Below, in pieces: positions 8,349 to 17,575 of a DNA stretch of 64,000 bases (within the stretch, counting starts at the first letter, position 1; every line of letters begins with the position of its first letter). The notes beneath the pieces were generated by a model, which was not told the DNA's origin, made no database searches, and was given only the letters and a program-made list of their open reading frames with translations. The DNA is from Paracoccaceae bacterium. GTDB taxonomy: Bacteria; Pseudomonadota; Alphaproteobacteria; Rhodobacterales; Rhodobacteraceae. Both the position numbers and the translations under genes were made by a program. Location of the stretch: positions 124,001 to 188,000 of the forward strand of contig JASBTX010000042.1 in assembly GCA_030148225.1 (NCBI GenBank), given 5' to 3'.

Positions 8349-9194
8349 TCAGCCCGCAGCCTCTTTCTTCATCTCCGCGATCCGCTCGGCCGCTTCGGCG
8401 CGTGTATTGCGGATATTCGGCCGAAAGCCCTGGCTCTCGGCGCGAAGGCGAATATCGGTTTCGGTTTCCGACCCCGGCGCATAGCGCACCGAACCCAGCG
8501 ACCATTCTTCGTTCAGCCGCTTACCGCGCGCGGCATATTGCACCCAGGCACCAGACTGGATGCGGGTATCGGTGTAGTTGATCAGGAAATACCATTTGCG
8601 GCCCGTCGGTCCGATCAGTTCATCGATGATGTCGTAAACCAGATCGACATCGGCAGAGTTTTCAAAGCTGACACCGGAAAAATCCACCTCCATCACGGTA
8701 TCGGCGTCGTCAAACCGGATGCGGGGGCGGATGTCGTCCGCCGTCAGCGTCGCGGTCGCGTGGCTGCGGTCCACGCGCTGCGACGGCAGCGTTCCAAGGC
8801 GCGCAATCGCGCTCTCGCGGTCGGCAAAGAGGTTGGGATCGAAATTCGCCGTTCCGGCATCACGGCTGATTTGCTTGCGCGTGATGTCGCTCGCGTCATA
8901 GCGGACCGACCCCTGGCTATGCGCCATGTTCAGCGCCTTGCCGCGCCGCGCATAGGAAAACCACGCATCAACGTCGATATGGGAATTGCGGTAATTGATC
9001 AGGAAGAACCACTTGTCCTGACCTGTCCCGGCGATCCGTTCCTCGATCCGGTCATAGAAGGCATTGACGGCAGCGGAATCTTCGAGCCGTACACCATCGA
9101 AATCGATCTCCATGATTTCGCGTGCGTCGTCGAAGGTGATGCGCTTATCGATATCGGCAATGTCGATCGTGGCGGTGTCGGCTGCTGTGGTCAT
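8349..9194 (-). CDS. Unknown cytoplasmic protein with two tandem homologous halves
   Basis: The 281-residue product has two clearly related modules. Module 1 (about residues 17-105) contains FDDAREIMEIDFDGVRLEDS, KWFFLINYRNSHID and ARRGKALNMAHSQGSVRYD. Module 2 (about 155-245) contains FDDADTVMEVDFSGVSFENS, KWYFLINYTDTRIQ and AARGKRLNEEWSLGSVRYA. No signal peptide or membrane segment is seen. The ATG at 9194 is preceded by AAAGGAG at good distance; the longer frame up to 9338 reads improbable sequence. I do not recognise the family. It faces away from the PaaK-like gene across a 131-base divergent promoter region. Confidence 0.8.
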   Translation of the reverse strand: MTTAADTATIDIADIDKRITFDDAREIMEIDFDGVRLEDSAAVNAFYDRIEERIAGTGQDKWFFLINYRNSHIDVDAWFSYARRGKALNMAHSQGSVRYDASDITRKQISRDAGTANFDPNLFADRESAIARLGTLPSQRVDRSHATATLTADDIRPRIRFDDADTVMEVDFSGVSFENSADVDLVYDIIDELIGPTGRKWYFLINYTDTRIQSGAWVQYAARGKRLNEEWSLGSVRYAPGSETETDIRLRAESQGFRPNIRNTRAEAAERIAEMKKEAAG

Positions 9195-9325
9195 ACACTG
9201 GCTCCTTTGGGTGCATTCGATTCGCCCATGGGCAAAGTCATGCCGCGCATAGCACCACGCCGGCGCTGCATACAATTGTACACAATGGCGCAGGCAATCA
9301 CCGTGCCCCAGCAATACCGGAGGAC

Positions 9326-10537
9326 ATGATGACAGCATTCTTCGACGATTTGGAAACCCGCTCAGCGGATGAGCGTACCGACAGTCAGGTCAGCGCGCTG
9401 CGGGCGCTGATCAGCCGGGCTGCTGAATTGCCGGGCTACGCCGATAGTCTGAGCGGTGCCGATCCGGAGGATATCAACAGCCTGTCGGACCTGACCAAGT
9501 TGCCGGTGCTGCGCAAGTCCGAGCTGGGACGGGCACAGGCGGCGCATCCACCGTTTGGCGGTTTTTCAGGCGGCGCGTTCGACTATGTGTTTCAGTCTCC
9601 GGGCCCTTTGTACGAACCTGGCCGTCTTGCACATGACTGGTGGCGCTTTGGCCGGTTCATCCATGCGGCGGGCATCGGACGAGGCGATATCGTTCAGAAT
9701 TGCTTTGCCTATCATCTCACGCCCGCCGGCGCCATGTTTGAAAGCGGCGCCCGGGCGGTGGGCGCAGCGGTACTGCCCGCCGGTACCGGGCAAACGGATC
9801 TGCAGGTCGCGGCGGCAGCACAGGTAGGCACGACGGCCTATGCCGGTACGCCTGACTACCTCAAGGTGCTGCTGGACCGCGCCGATGAGCAGGGAATCAG
9901 CCTGTCGTTTTCACGCGCGGCCGTTGGTGGTGGGGCGCTCTTTCCGGCGATGCGGCAGGAATATGCAGATCGCGGCATTAGCTGCCTGCAATGCTATGGC
10001 ACGGCCGATCTGGGCAATATCGCCTATGAAAGCCCGGCAATGGAGGGCATGATCGCGGACGAGGGTGTCATCATCGAAATCGTGACACCCGGCACAGGCG
10101 ATCCCGTGCCCGAGGGCCAGGTTGGCGAGGTCGTGGTTACGGCACTGAACCCAGATTATCCGTTGATCAGGTTCGCCACCGGTGATCTGAGCGCTGTCAT
10201 GCCCGGCATCAGCCCTTGTGGGCGCACGAATATGCGCATTCGCGGATGGATGGGGCGTGCCGATCAAACCACCAAGATCAAGGGCATGTTTGTCCGGCCC
10301 GAGCAGGTGGCGCAGCTGGTTGCCAGCCATGCAGATATCCGACGTGCGCGGGTAATTGCGGATCGCGCCGAAAGTACGGACACGATGGAAGTCCTGATCG
10401 AAAGTGCGCAGTCGGCATCAGATTACAGTGACCATGTACAGGCGCTTTTGAAACTTCGCGGCAAAGTGCGGGTGGTCAAACCGGGCAGCCTGCCCAATGA
10501 TGGTTTGGTGATCGAGGACCGTCGCAGCTACGATTAG
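9326..10537 (+). CDS. PaaK-like AMP-dependent acyl-CoA ligase
   Basis: The 403-residue protein follows the phenylacetate-CoA ligase layout: an N-terminal helical part with ELPGYADSLSG and LTKLPVLRKSELGRAQ, a central domain, QCYGTADLGNIAYES (A5 motif), the RFATGDLS aspartate motif and GRADQTTKIKGMFVRPEQV at the hinge. The nucleotide-binding P-loop, normally SSGTTGxPT, is replaced by FQSPGPLYEPGR, so ATP handling may be unusual. Start: ATGATG at 9326/9329 behind GGAGGA. The gene sits at the end of the importer cluster, consistent with activating an imported (possibly aromatic) acid to its CoA ester. Confidence 0.85.
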   Translation: MMTAFFDDLETRSADERTDSQVSALRALISRAAELPGYADSLSGADPEDINSLSDLTKLPVLRKSELGRAQAAHPPFGGFSGGAFDYVFQSPGPLYEPGRLAHDWWRFGRFIHAAGIGRGDIVQNCFAYHLTPAGAMFESGARAVGAAVLPAGTGQTDLQVAAAAQVGTTAYAGTPDYLKVLLDRADEQGISLSFSRAAVGGGALFPAMRQEYADRGISCLQCYGTADLGNIAYESPAMEGMIADEGVIIEIVTPGTGDPVPEGQVGEVVVTALNPDYPLIRFATGDLSAVMPGISPCGRTNMRIRGWMGRADQTTKIKGMFVRPEQVAQLVASHADIRRARVIADRAESTDTMEVLIESAQSASDYSDHVQALLKLRGKVRVVKPGSLPNDGLVIEDRRSYD

Positions 10538-10562
10538 GATGATTCGCAACAGGGAACATCCG

Positions 10563-12188
10563 ATGATCAAAAAGCTGAGTTTCATTCTGGCGGCCCTATG
10601 GCTGTCTGCGACGCCCATCATGGCCGAGAGCATTGCCGTGATCATCGGCAACCGGGACTATGACAATGGCAGCCGCATCCGGGGTGCCGATGCTGGTTTC
10701 GCCACTATCTTTCCGCTGCGCGACGCGGGATTTACCGTTTTTTCCGCCCGTGATGCCACGATTGAACGAACCGACCGCCTGATGCGGCTGGTTCTGGACC
10801 GCGCACCCGAGGCTGACCGGATCGTCATCATGGCGGTGGGCCATATCCTGAACGCGCGGGGGGAAACCTACGTTTTGCCCGTCGATGTTGACCCCAGATC
10901 ATCGCTGACCCTGCGGCGCGAAGCGCTGGCGGTGAGTGAGCTGCTTGAAATCGCCGGTTCACGCCCGGGCGGTGCCATTGTGGTGTTGGGCATGGACCCG
11001 CGCGCGTCGATCACCATGGGGCAGGGGATCGAACCCGGGCTCGGCGATCTTGACATCCCGCAGGGTGTGACACTGGTCAGCGGCGTCGCGCGTGATGTCA
11101 TCGGCTTTGTCAACGACGTCGTGCTGGACGATGAACGCTCAATGGCGGACGCCGCGGCAGCCTATGACGGTGTTGTCGACATTCAGGGCTACCTCTCGGG
11201 CTTTCATCCCTTCCTTGGCCCGGTAGCGACAGGCGTCGACCGCGAGGCGACGTGGTGGGAGGCCGTACAGGCCATTGGCACGGAAGAGGCTATCGACGTG
11301 TTCGAGGACGAATTTCCCGACACGCGGTTCGCAGAAGAGATCGCGGCCCTGCGCGACGATCTGCGCATGGCACCCCTTCGCGACGCCGAAGCCGCCGAGG
11401 CCGACATGAACCTGACACGCAATGACCGCCGGTCGATACAGCGCGCGCTGGTTCTGTTGGGCTACGATACCCGCGGGATAGACGGTATTTTCGGCAATGG
11501 CACCCGTGGTGCGATACGCCAGTGGCAAGAAAAAGAGGGGCTTTTCGTCAGCGGATATCTGGATCACGAGATGGTGCTGGCCCTGTCGGCGGATGCACAG
11601 CGCCGCAGTGATGAGCTTGAGGCAGAAGCAGACGCAAAGGCCGCCGAAGAGGCGCGAAAGGAACGCGCGTTCTGGCGCCGGACCAAGCGAACCGATACTG
11701 CCGAGGCCTATCGCGAATATCTTGACCGCTATCCGCACGGCGCTTATCGCAGCGAAGCCCGAACGGAACTGAGGCGGATCAACCGCTCCCAGCAAGAGGC
11801 CGCGCTGGCCGAAGAACGGGATCTTTGGGACGATGTGCTGGCTGACGACACGCTTGGGTCCTATGAATTCTACCTCGAGAAATATCCCGAGGGTGCCTTT
11901 GCCGATGAGGCCCGCCTCAAGATCGAGGAACTGACCCCGCCGCCGCCTGAACCGGTGCTGGATATCGCCGCGCTGCAACAGGAAGAAGCCAAGACGGTCG
12001 GCAACCCGATCCTGCGCCTCTTGGCGGAACGTCGGCTTGCCGAGTTGGGTTTCGGCCCGGGCAAGGTGGATGGCCGCTTTACCGATCAGACTCGCGAGGC
12101 GATCAAGAAATACCAGGAATCGCGCGGGATCGACGTGACCGCCTATATCACGCAGCCGACGGCGGTGCGCATGCTGCAGGGAAAATAA
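10563..12188 (+). CDS. Secreted caspase-fold protein with two peptidoglycan-binding domains
   Basis: The 541-residue product has a signal peptide (MIKKLSFILAALWLSATPIM, cut before ESIAV) and then a peptidase C14-like fold: SIAVIIGNRDYDN at its first strand and VIMAVGHILN with the expected catalytic His. The usual DACR box with the nucleophile Cys is replaced by VVLGMDPRAS, so the protease is probably dead. Two peptidoglycan-binding-1 domains follow, one near residues 280-345 (SIQRALVLLGYDTRGIDGIF) and one at the end (ERRLAELGFGPGKVDGRFTD). Between them lie charged helices and two related short repeats (EYLDRYPHGAYRSEARTEL / FYLEKYPEGAFADEARLKI). It likely acts in the periplasm on or near the cell wall. 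Confidence 0.85.
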   Translation: MIKKLSFILAALWLSATPIMAESIAVIIGNRDYDNGSRIRGADAGFATIFPLRDAGFTVFSARDATIERTDRLMRLVLDRAPEADRIVIMAVGHILNARGETYVLPVDVDPRSSLTLRREALAVSELLEIAGSRPGGAIVVLGMDPRASITMGQGIEPGLGDLDIPQGVTLVSGVARDVIGFVNDVVLDDERSMADAAAAYDGVVDIQGYLSGFHPFLGPVATGVDREATWWEAVQAIGTEEAIDVFEDEFPDTRFAEEIAALRDDLRMAPLRDAEAAEADMNLTRNDRRSIQRALVLLGYDTRGIDGIFGNGTRGAIRQWQEKEGLFVSGYLDHEMVLALSADAQRRSDELEAEADAKAAEEARKERAFWRRTKRTDTAEAYREYLDRYPHGAYRSEARTELRRINRSQQEAALAEERDLWDDVLADDTLGSYEFYLEKYPEGAFADEARLKIEELTPPPPEPVLDIAALQQEEAKTVGNPILRLLAERRLAELGFGPGKVDGRFTDQTREAIKKYQESRGIDVTAYITQPTAVRMLQGK

Positions 12189-12221
12189 GACCGGGATAAC
12201 CAGTACCCGAAGAACCAAAAC

Positions 12222-12253
12222 AAAAGGGCGCGGTCGGTATGCCGCGCCCTTTT
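12222..12253. terminator. Bidirectional rho-independent terminator
   Basis: AAAAGGGCGCGG and CCGCGCCCTTTT form a 12-bp perfect stem around TCGGTATG. Because the stem is flanked by A on one side and T on the other, it can stop both the caspase-like gene (+) and the autotransporter gene (-) that converge here. Confidence 0.9.
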
Positions 12254-12277
12254 CCCATTGGGGAACCGACAGGTGCC

Positions 12278-13572
12278 CTAGAATTCAATCCGATAGGCAA
12301 CCGAAGCCCCGACCGAATTGAAAACATCGGTTCCCAGACCCCCGGCATTGATATCGAAATTCAGTACACCCGCATCCGCCTGATGAACAAACCCGAATTT
12401 CGCGCGCAGCGACAGGTTGTCGTCGAAATTGGGCGCGCCCGTGACCACTGTCGAATTGCTGGTCCAGCCATATTCCGCGTCGACCGCCACCCATGGCATC
12501 ATATCCGGGTTTTCGGATTTCAGATAAACCTTGGGGCCCAGCGACAAGCGCCCGTTCGACACCGATTTCGCCGCAACAGCGGTGGCGGTGCTGTCCGTAT
12601 AGCCGTCCTGTTTTTCGTGGGCAAAGATCAGCGTGGCCTTGGGCTCGACCACATAGCCGGCAATCTCTGTCGATTTGTAGACGCCCATCGAGAGGCCGTA
12701 TCGCCTTGCGTCGAATGCGCCGGTCGTCGTGCCGCTGGAAACGGCATAATCCAATTCGGAAACCGCCAGCAAACCATCGATGATCAGACCGCCGCCAGTG
12801 CGTTTGCCGAAATAGGCACCAAGCGTCAGGCCATCATTGTCCATTGCCCCGGCAGTGCCGCCAAAGCTGGTGTCATAGCTGGCCTTGCCCAGGCTCAGAA
12901 GGCCGCCGATCACCGTATCCGGGTCAAGCCGGTAATCCATGCCCAGCACGATGCCCGCCTGATAGCCGTTGAACGACGCGCCGTTCATCGCGTCATAGCT
13001 CCCCTTGGCCCAGACATTCCAGTCAGGGCGGGATGACTGCGTGCTTTGTGTCAGGCCAAGGCTTTGCAGGAAAAAGCTGTTGCGCGTCGCGCTGGGCCCG
13101 GTGCCGTTGTTCAGCGCCCCAAAGAGGTTGCCCGACACGTCCTGATACAGGTTCGCCACCCCGTTGAGGCCAAGAGACTGAAGCGCATCCTGCGCATCTT
13201 CGGGGCTGTTTGGAAAAGTACAACTGAATGAAAGCGAACGTCCGATTATGGAATAAGTACCGCCTGCACCTGCCGGGACCATGTAGGTGCCCGTAGTTCC
13301 GGCAGCAATTTGCAGGACAGCCCCGCCACCATATAGCAGCGGGCGCTGATTCGTTCCCTGGTTGTTAATTGTCAGACTCTCGCCTGCAGAAAGGTCAAAA
13401 TTGTAGCGATGCGGAATTGCCTCGGCAACGATCGTGGAGGCAGTTGCGCAAGTGGCAGCGAATGGTCCGGGCGCACCAAATGCCGGTTTGGCTGTCAGCC
13501 CGGAAACAGACAGACCAAGAGATATTGTCAGAGCTGCACAAAGCCCCCCCCGGAACGATGCAGATTTAACAC
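12278..13572 (-). pseudogene. Small autotransporter 1, out of frame at a G8 tract in the signal peptide
   Basis: The frame 12278-13282 and its extension upstream encode a short passenger (ESLTINNQGTNQRPLLYGGG) and a C-terminal autotransporter barrel that begins near SRPDWNVWAKGSYDAMNG and ends in the outer-membrane signature SVGASVAYRIEF. The frame stays open upstream through a perfect signal peptide (LCAALTISLGLSVSGLTAKP), but it has no ATG, GTG or TTG before a stop at 13610. A start with an ideal ribosome site (AGGAGG, 5 bases, GTG at 13572) lies in another frame. The two frames meet at eight G's (plus-strand 13544-13551). Nine G's would join them into a 431-residue protein, nearly the size of the neighbour paralog (432 codons). 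It is a phase-OFF gene, a true pseudogene, or a read error. Confidence 0.75.
13544..13551 (-). repeat. G8 homopolymer in signal-peptide codons
   Basis: Eight G's on the coding (minus) strand lie about 20 bases after the GTG start of autotransporter 1. Gain of one G or loss of two restores the frame, which is how contingency tracts in surface-protein genes of other bacteria work. Confidence 0.8.
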
Positions 13573-13743
13573 CAATTCCTCCTGTGCTATTGCGAGTCTG
13601 CCCCCAGAATTACCCTAACATGTTCGATACGTTCAATAAATCGACGGCAGTCAGGCGTTCGCGATAGCATATTGTTGCAATTGTGCATCCATCCAACGAG
13701 GCGGTTTTTGCAAACCGATCCGGCCAGTGGTCACAACAGAATA

Positions 13744-13769
13744 GGGGCGCGGCCTGTAAGCCGCGCCCC
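13744..13769 (-). terminator. Rho-independent terminator after autotransporter 2
   Basis: GGGGCGCGGC and GCCGCGCCCC form a 10-bp perfect stem with loop CTGTAA. Read on the minus strand it lies 25 bases after the autotransporter 2 stop and is followed by TATTCTGTT. Confidence 0.8.
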
Positions 13770-13793
13770 GTAGTATTCGCAAGCGATGTGTGG

Positions 13794-15092
13794 TCAGAAT
13801 TCCAGCCGGTACACCAGTGACGCCCCGACCGAGGAATACTGACCCGTCCCCAGACCCCCCGCATCGATATCGAAATTCAGCGCCCCCGCATCAGTCTGAT
13901 GAACGAAACCGAACCGGGCGCGCAGCGACAGGTTGTCGTCAAGGGCGGGCGCGCCGGTGACAACGGTGACATTTGTCGTCCAGTCATATTCCGCGTCCAC
14001 CGAAATCCACGGCAATATGTCCGGATTTTGCGACTTAAGATAAACCTTGGGCCCGAATGTCAGGCGGCCGTTGGTCACGGACTTGGCCGCAATCGCGGTT
14101 GCGGTGCTGTCGGTATAGCCGTCCTGCTTTTCCCGGGCGACGATCAGCTTGGCCTTGGGTTCAACCATGAAGTCGCCGATCATGGTCGATTTATAGACCC
14201 CCATCGACAGGCCATAGCGGGTTGCGTCGAACGAACCGGTCGCGGCACCGTTCGAGACATCATAGTTCAGGTCAGACACGGCAAAGAGCCCGTCCACGAT
14301 CAGGCCGCTGCCCAGGCGTTTGCCGAAATAGGCGCCCACGGTATAGCCGTTGTTGTCCAGCGCCCCGGTCGTACCGCCAAAGCTGGTATCATAGCTTGCC
14401 TTGCCCAGGCTGAAGAGGCCGCCAACCACCGTGTCCGGGTCCAGCATGTAGTCAGCCCCCAGCACGATATCGGCCTGATACCCGTTGAACGCAGACCCGT
14501 TCATCGCGTCATAATCACCGCTGACCCACATGTTCCAGTCAGGGCGCGACGACTGCGTGCTTTGCGTCAGGCCAAGGCTTTGCAGGAAGAAGCCATTATT
14601 CGTGACAACAGGACCCGCGCCATTGTTCAGCGCACCCTAGACGTTGCGCGACATGTCCTGATAGAGGTCGGCAAATTCCGTCAAACCCAGAGTCATCAGG
14701 GCATCCTGTGGGTCCTCTACTGTACCCATTGTGCAACTGAGAACAGCGGCGTCCACGCGGGATACATGATAGGTTCCACCTGCTCCGGCAGGAATGGTAT
14801 AGCTTCCGACATTCCCAGCGGTAACCTCCAATACCTTCGCGCCGGCTCCGTTTCCGATACGCAGTTCGATATCAAACGCGCCCGTATTGTTGATGGTGAT
14901 TGTGTCCCCCTCTGCGAGGGTCACGAAATACTCGGTTTGGTTTACCGCGTTGAAACTTGCACCTATTGCCGTACAGCTTGTTGTATCGGTATTCGTTGCA
15001 AATGCAGCCTGTGGTGCCACGACTGCTCCCGATAGGCCAAGCACGAGAGCCAATGCGGCACGGATGGAGCTGCTAAAAAGAGAAGTCTTCAA
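13794..15092 (-). pseudogene. Small autotransporter 2, interrupted by an in-frame amber codon
   Basis: One frame of 432 codons runs from ATG 15092 to 13794 with a single TAG at 14639-14637. Before it: signal peptide (ALALVLGLSGAVVAPQAAFA) and a passenger (EGDTITINNTGAFDIELRIG) ending DLYQDMSRNV. After it: GALNNGAGPVVTNNG, then SRPDWNMWVSGDYDAMNGSA and a full barrel ending SVGASLVYRLEF. In the paralog at 12278 the codon at the same place is TTT (NLFGALNNG), so the stop is an in-place substitution, not a boundary between genes. Translation would release a secreted passenger fragment of 151 residues without a barrel. Nonsense mutation, suppressible stop or read error cannot be told apart here. 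Confidence 0.8.
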
Positions 15093-15262
15093 GATACTGT
15101 TCCTAAGATATTCTTATAGGTTCATATTCAGATGGGTTTGGCGACCAGCCTATCCAAACATGTTCGTTATGTACAACTTTGACACATAAAATCGGTTCGT
15201 TCATGTCTTGGCATGTTGCAAAAATGGCGTATTTTCCAGTGGATATGAGATCGGAGGCAGGG

Positions 15263-16684
15263 ATGACAGGGCGCAGAAGGGTACTCGGGATGGGGCTGGC
15301 AGCGCTCGCCTCTCCACTTGTTGCAACCAGCGGCAGAGCCCAACAATTGCCCCGGACGGCCAATCTGGACTGGGTTTTCAGGTCTGATGCCGGGGCGCAG
15401 GAATTCGTCCCGGGATATAACAAACAATTCTGGCGTGTGCCCGAGCGTCGTGCGCTTTGTGGTGACGCCGACGCCGTGTCTGCCGCCATCGTCTGGGCGC
15501 GCGACAGTGATACAAATTTCGCGCTGCGCAGTGGTGGCCACTGTTTCATGGGATTTTCCCAGCACGACAATCTGGTGATCGACACAAGGCGCATCGATTC
15601 GATACGCTATGATCCCGCATCTGGTGACGTGCATGTTGGCGCGGGTGTGCGGATAGGGCCGCTCTACCGTGCGCTTGCCGAGCATGGCCGGGTTCTGACC
15701 GGCGGAACCTTTGGCAATGTGGGCATTGCAGGGCTGACGCTGGGTGGCGGGTTTGGCTATCGTACGCGCCGCGACGGGCTGACGATTGATCAGTTGCGGT
15801 CGGTTGACCTTGTTCTGGCCGATGGGCGACAGGTGCGCGCGGATACCCGGAACCATCCCGATCTGTTCTGGGCCTGCCGTGGTGGTGGCGGCGGGCAGTT
15901 CGCCATCGCCACCGGCTTTACCTTTCGAACGGCGCCTGCAGGTCCCGAACACTGGATCAGGATTGTCGAGGTGATGGATATCCGGCGCGCCGCCGAGACG
16001 CTGTTCTTGTGGCAGCGCTGGACCAATCAAAGCCCCCGCCATATCACGACGCAGATGCAGATCGCGCGGCGTGGGGCATCCGGTTTTCTGGTGGCGCTGT
16101 CGGGCCTTTCAGGCGGGGATCGCGGCGGATTGATGCAGGAACTGACGGCGCTCCTGCGCCGGTCCGAGGTTCTGAACGATGCCTATGTGGTGTCAGGGGA
16201 TTCGGCAGCACTTGCCCGGCAGATGAATCCCGGCGAGTCGGTGCCCAAAACCGATTTGCTGACCCATTCGCACATGTTCAACCGACCGATGGAAGGCGAC
16301 GAGGTCAAAGAACTGATCCGGGTGATCCTGGCCCATCCGTCATCCGCCGCCGATATCAATATCGAAGCGATGGGCGGCGCCATGGCAGATGTGGCCCCGG
16401 GCGCCACCGCGTTTCCCCACCGCGATGCGATTTTCACGATCCACTTGCAGGCGGCCATCGCCGAACCGGGTGAATTGGTACCGAAATCGGCCGCGATTGA
16501 GGCGCTGAATGCTGTGCTGACACCCATGGCAACCGGCGGGGTATACGTGAACTATCCCGACCTGTCGCTGGCCGATTACGGTCGCGCATACTGGGGTGAC
16601 AACCTTGGCCGGTTGCAGGCGATCAAGCGCAAATGGGACCCCGGTAACATGTTCGATCACGCGCAGTCGGTGGCACGCGCCTGA
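15263..16684 (+). CDS. Tat-exported FAD-dependent oxidase (berberine-bridge/VAO family)
   Basis: The 473-residue product starts with a twin-arginine leader (MTGRRRVLGMGLAALASP, cut near GRAQQ). The FAD domain has the VAO/PCMH motif around ALRSGGHCFMGFSQHDNLVI, in which the His and Cys of the GGHCFMG string correspond to a covalent FAD-attachment His and a nearby Cys in relatives, and RDGLTIDQLRSVDLVLADG. The C-terminus KRKWDPGNMFDHAQS is the berberine-like end motif (KxxWDPxNxF). Relatives oxidise sugars, alcohols or alkaloid-like amines with O2 and make H2O2. ATG 15263 with GGAGG ahead gives the twin-arginine leader; earlier in-frame ATGs would bury it. It is divergent from the autotransporter across 170 bases. 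Confidence 0.87.
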   Translation: MTGRRRVLGMGLAALASPLVATSGRAQQLPRTANLDWVFRSDAGAQEFVPGYNKQFWRVPERRALCGDADAVSAAIVWARDSDTNFALRSGGHCFMGFSQHDNLVIDTRRIDSIRYDPASGDVHVGAGVRIGPLYRALAEHGRVLTGGTFGNVGIAGLTLGGGFGYRTRRDGLTIDQLRSVDLVLADGRQVRADTRNHPDLFWACRGGGGGQFAIATGFTFRTAPAGPEHWIRIVEVMDIRRAAETLFLWQRWTNQSPRHITTQMQIARRGASGFLVALSGLSGGDRGGLMQELTALLRRSEVLNDAYVVSGDSAALARQMNPGESVPKTDLLTHSHMFNRPMEGDEVKELIRVILAHPSSAADINIEAMGGAMADVAPGATAFPHRDAIFTIHLQAAIAEPGELVPKSAAIEALNAVLTPMATGGVYVNYPDLSLADYGRAYWGDNLGRLQAIKRKWDPGNMFDHAQSVARA

Positions 16685-16812
16685 ACCCGAACCGGATTGT
16701 TTCCTGATGTTCCGGAAATCGTTTCGGAAAGGTTAACAGAACAAAAACAAAGTTTTAAGCTGAAGAGATCACGGGAATGTGTTATGCTGAGCCACCACTC
16801 AGGAGATGCAAC

Positions 16813-17178
16813 ATGAAACCCCTCACACTCATTCTGCCCGTTCTTGCCGCCATGGGCACAGCCCCCGCATTGGCGCAGGGCACCGGTTCGGAAGGCTATT
16901 TCGAGCTTTACAACAACACCGAAGGCAACGTGGTGATCAGCTTTTATACCAGCGACGGCGAAACCTGGAGCGAGAACTGGCTGGGCGACGAGGCCCAGAT
17001 CATGCCGGGCCAGTCAGGCACGGCCGAGTTCTTTGCCGATACCGGTGCATGTGATCAGTTCTTTCAGGTCGGCTGGCTGGGGCAGGATGGCACCGAAGTG
17101 CTGGATGAGGTGATCTCGATCGACATTTGCGAGGCATCGAATGTCTATCTGGACGATAACGAGATCTACTACGACTGA
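16813..17178 (+). CDS. Small secreted acidic protein, function unknown
   Basis: The 121-residue product has a signal peptide (MKPLTLILPVLAAMGTAPAL, cut after LAQ) and an acidic mature part with aromatic-rich beta-like text (SEGYFELYNNTEGNVVISFY, DGETWSENWLGDE). Two cysteines (GACDQFF and DICEAS) could pair. The pattern 'FELYNNT...V..FYTSDG..WS.NWL' suggests a small beta-sandwich; I do not recognise the family. CAGGAGATGCAAC supplies the ribosome site for the ATG at 16813. It appears to be transcribed alone. Confidence 0.75.
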   Translation: MKPLTLILPVLAAMGTAPALAQGTGSEGYFELYNNTEGNVVISFYTSDGETWSENWLGDEAQIMPGQSGTAEFFADTGACDQFFQVGWLGQDGTEVLDEVISIDICEASNVYLDDNEIYYD

Positions 17179-17269
17179 CCGGCGCACAGCCGAAAAATTT
17201 TCCGGTACGTCGCATTTGGCATTGAACCCGCCCGGCAACGGGTTTACATCATCGGCTCTAGCGAATTGG

Positions 17270-17346
<77 letters not shown>

Positions 17347-17355
17347 ATCCAGTCA

Positions 17356-17392
17356 AAAACCCCGGCGCCGATTTGCCGGGGTTTTGTTTTTG
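17356..17392 (+). terminator. Rho-independent terminator after tRNA-fMet
   Basis: AAAACCCCGGC and GCCGGGGTTTT form an 11-bp stem around GCCGATTT and are followed by TTTTGTTTTT-like sequence, a classical terminator ten bases after the tRNA. Confidence 0.92.
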
Positions 17393-17575
17393 GGAACACC
17401 GACAGCGAAGATCATTTGGCACGCAAAGCACCGGGAATTTGCTGATTGATTTCTGAACCATGCGCTTAGGTTGTTGGGCAGATAAAATACCGGACCGGCC
17501 CTGCCGTGCAAATATTCCCATCGCAAACCGGCAGATGGGTGTGTAGAGTTCCCCGACGAGCCCGGAGAGATGTCC

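Noticed and set aside
8220-9329. 369-codon plus-strand frame
   Set aside because: Antisense to the tandem-module gene, whose duplicated, conserved pattern and ribosome site are on the minus strand.
12239-15035. Two long plus-strand frames (12239-13036 and 13899-15035)
   Set aside because: They mirror each other only because they are antisense to the two paralogous autotransporters; no motif or ribosome site supports them.
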